From the NCBI GenBank assembly GCA_913774625.1, contig CAJYHL010000042.1:1-64000 (forward strand): a stretch of DNA of 64,000 nucleotides. Reading direction: 5' to 3'. A model generated the notes under the pieces. It searched no databases. It was not told where the DNA came from and saw nothing but the letters and a program-made list of their open reading frames with translations. How positions within the stretch are numbered: the stretch's first letter is position 1; every line of letters starts with the position of its first letter. Position numbers and translations under genes: made by a program. This DNA comes from an uncultured Acidovorax sp. (GTDB lineage: Bacteria > Pseudomonadota > Gammaproteobacteria > Burkholderiales > Burkholderiaceae_C). Positions 62,362-64,000 of this stretch are shown here, in pieces.

Positions 62362-63945
62362 ATGAAGCCGCAAGAAGAAACCACCCGCTGGCTGGCCCGA
62401 CTCAGCATCGCGCGCCGCCTGGGCCTGCTCATCGCCTGCGCCCTGCTGGGCATCGCCCTCATCACCGCCGTGCTGCTGGCATCGGAAAAGCGGCTCATCA
62501 TGCAAGAGCGACAGGCCAGCGTGCGCCAGGTGGTCGAGACGGCCTACAGCCTGGTGGCCCACTACCATTCCCTGGCCGGCCAAGGCAAGCTGACCGAAGC
62601 CCAGGCCCAGCAGGCGGCCAAGGACGCGGTGCGCGTGATGCGCTACAGCGGCAACGAATACCTCTGGATCAACGACCTGGGGCCGGTCATGCTCATGCAC
62701 CCGATCCGGCCGGACCTGGAGGGCAAGAACCTCTCGGAGAACAAGGATCCGACCGGCAAGCGCCTCTTCGTCGCCTTCGCGGACATGGCGCGGCAGCACG
62801 GCGCCGGCTTCGTGCACTATCTGTGGCCCAAGCCGGGATCGACCGAGCCGGTGCAGAAGGTGTCCTACGTCAAGGGCTTCATGCCCTGGGGCTGGGTGAT
62901 CGGCTCGGGCGTCTATGTGGACACGGTCGCCGCCACGATCGATGCGCGCATCCTGCGCTTCGGCCTGGGCGCGCTGGTGCTGGGCGCCGTGCTGCTGGCC
63001 GTCGGCGCGCTGATCGCCCGAGGGCTGCTGCGCGAGCTGGGCGGCGAGCCGCGCTATGCCAACCGCATGAGCGAGGCCATGGCGCGGGGCGACCTCTCGG
63101 CCCCGGTGGCCCTCAAGCCCGGAGACCGGTCCAGCCTGCTGCACGGCCTGGAGCGCATGCGCCAGAGCATCGCCCACATCGTGAGCGAGGTGCGCGCCAG
63201 CACCCAGTCCATCGCCACCGCGTCGGCGGAGATCGCAGCGGGCAACAACGACCTGTCCAACCGCACCGAGCAGCAAGCCAGCGCGCTGCAGCAGACGGCC
63301 GCGTCGATGGAGCAGCTCACCAGCACCGTGCGGCAGAACGCCGACAACGCCCGCCACGCGGCCGAACTCGCCGGCGCCACATCGGAGGTCGCCCAGCGCG
63401 GCGGCGACATGGTGGGCCGGCTGGTGAGCACCATGGGCGCGGTGAACGACTCCTCGCGCCGCATCGTGGACATCATCGGCGTGATCGACGGCATCGCCTT
63501 CCAGACCAACATCCTGGCGCTCAACGCCGCCGTGGAAGCGGCCCGCGCGGGCGAGCAGGGCCGGGGCTTCGCCGTGGTGGCCAGCGAAGTGCGCGCGCTG
63601 GCGCAGCGATCGGCATCGGCCGCCAGGGAGATCAAGCAGTTGATCGACACATCGGTGCAGCAGGTGGGCGAGAGTTCCCGCCTGGTGAACCAGGCCGGCA
63701 CGACCATGGGCGAGGTGGTGGACAGCGTGCAGAAGGTGGCGCGGCTGATACAGGACATCGCCTCCGCCAACCAGGAGCAGGCGAGCGGCATCGACCAGGT
63801 GAACCTGGCCGTCACCCACATGGACCAGGCCACGCAGCAGAACGCAGCGCTGGTCGAGGAAGCGGCCTCGGCCGCCGCATCGCTGCGCAGCCAGGCCGCG
63901 CGGCTGGAAGAGCTGGTGGGCGTGTTCCGCGTGACGCAGGCGTGA
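62362..63945 (+). CDS. Methyl-accepting chemotaxis protein
   Basis: A 527-residue transmembrane chemoreceptor. First helix about residues 18-42, a periplasmic single-Cache (sCache_2) sensor (about 45-190; [20 protein letters not shown] and [17 protein letters not shown]), second helix about 203-225, then the methylation helices and the conserved tip [19 protein letters not shown]. No C-terminal CheR-tethering pentapeptide is present. Ligands of such Cache domains are often small carboxylates, but no specific one is implied. It is divergent from dnaX and close to the right edge. Confidence 0.95.
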   Translation: MKPQEETTRWLARLSIARRLGLLIACALLGIALITAVLLASEKRLIMQERQASVRQVVETAYSLVAHYHSLAGQGKLTEAQAQQAAKDAVRVMRYSGNEYLWINDLGPVMLMHPIRPDLEGKNLSENKDPTGKRLFVAFADMARQHGAGFVHYLWPKPGSTEPVQKVSYVKGFMPWGWVIGSGVYVDTVAATIDARILRFGLGALVLGAVLLAVGALIARGLLRELGGEPRYANRMSEAMARGDLSAPVALKPGDRSSLLHGLERMRQSIAHIVSEVRASTQSIATASAEIAAGNNDLSNRTEQQASALQQTAASMEQLTSTVRQNADNARHAAELAGATSEVAQRGGDMVGRLVSTMGAVNDSSRRIVDIIGVIDGIAFQTNILALNAAVEAARAGEQGRGFAVVASEVRALAQRSASAAREIKQLIDTSVQQVGESSRLVNQAGTTMGEVVDSVQKVARLIQDIASANQEQASGIDQVNLAVTHMDQATQQNAALVEEAASAAASLRSQAARLEELVGVFRVTQA

Positions 63946-64000
63946 AAAAAGCAGCGGAAATTTCCAGGGAAAGCGCGCGACCTGCGATTCGTGTGGCCTT

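Overview
The window is a gene-dense piece of chromosome from a GC-rich betaproteobacterium, most likely a Comamonadaceae member (Acidovorax, Comamonas or Delftia relatives; genus not resolvable by eye). Pointers are the folC-SPOR-cvpA-purF-metZ-gltX gene order, the phasin gene with its TGC-rich operators, a Bug/TctC-type solute-binding protein, tandem aat and bpt, and the ilvB-ilvN-ilvC-pssA-leuA locus. About 66 protein genes and three tRNA genes fill the window. No insertion sequence, prophage, CRISPR array or rRNA was seen, no gene-free stretch exceeds about 300 bases, and the content reads as core chromosome.

Left part (1-16 kb): an MFS transporter (cut by the window edge), rmuC, a hydroxyacid dehydrogenase, pncB and a thioesterase on the minus strand. 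Then come phaP (polyhydroxyalkanoate granule coat), an iron-type periplasmic binding protein and a short-chain dehydrogenase on the plus strand. A tRNA-Ala/Glu/Asp operon follows gltX. The minus-strand run folC, SPOR protein, cvpA, purF, metZ, gltX covers folate, cell envelope, purine, methionine and tRNA charging.

Middle (16-36 kb): ppnP-argG, murB, a YajQ-family protein, then an aspartic protease, a degenerate HD-GYP protein and the N-degron transferases aat and bpt. After an IclR regulator and a penicillin-binding protein comes the branched-chain amino-acid locus leuA, pssA, ilvC, ilvN, ilvB. Divergent from ilvB is a poorly described set: an ECF-like sigma factor, DUF3619, DUF3106 and RDD proteins. 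It is the best candidate here for an uncharacterised regulatory system. dgkA and a LOG-family enzyme follow.

Right part (36-64 kb): glnB-nadE, a LysR/CoA-transferase/TctC accessory group, an orphan cheW, ppa, a lipoprotein hydrolase, an Mpo1-like protein and a ZIP metal transporter. Manganese-type sodA lies beside a Fur box, divergent from the molybdenum cofactor genes moaA-mobA-moeA. The conserved rnhA / methyltransferase / gloB neighbourhood is followed by mltD, then recR-ybaB-dnaX and a chemoreceptor. The dnaX gene carries an A9 slippage site with stop codons close behind in both alternative frames, which predicts a short gamma product.
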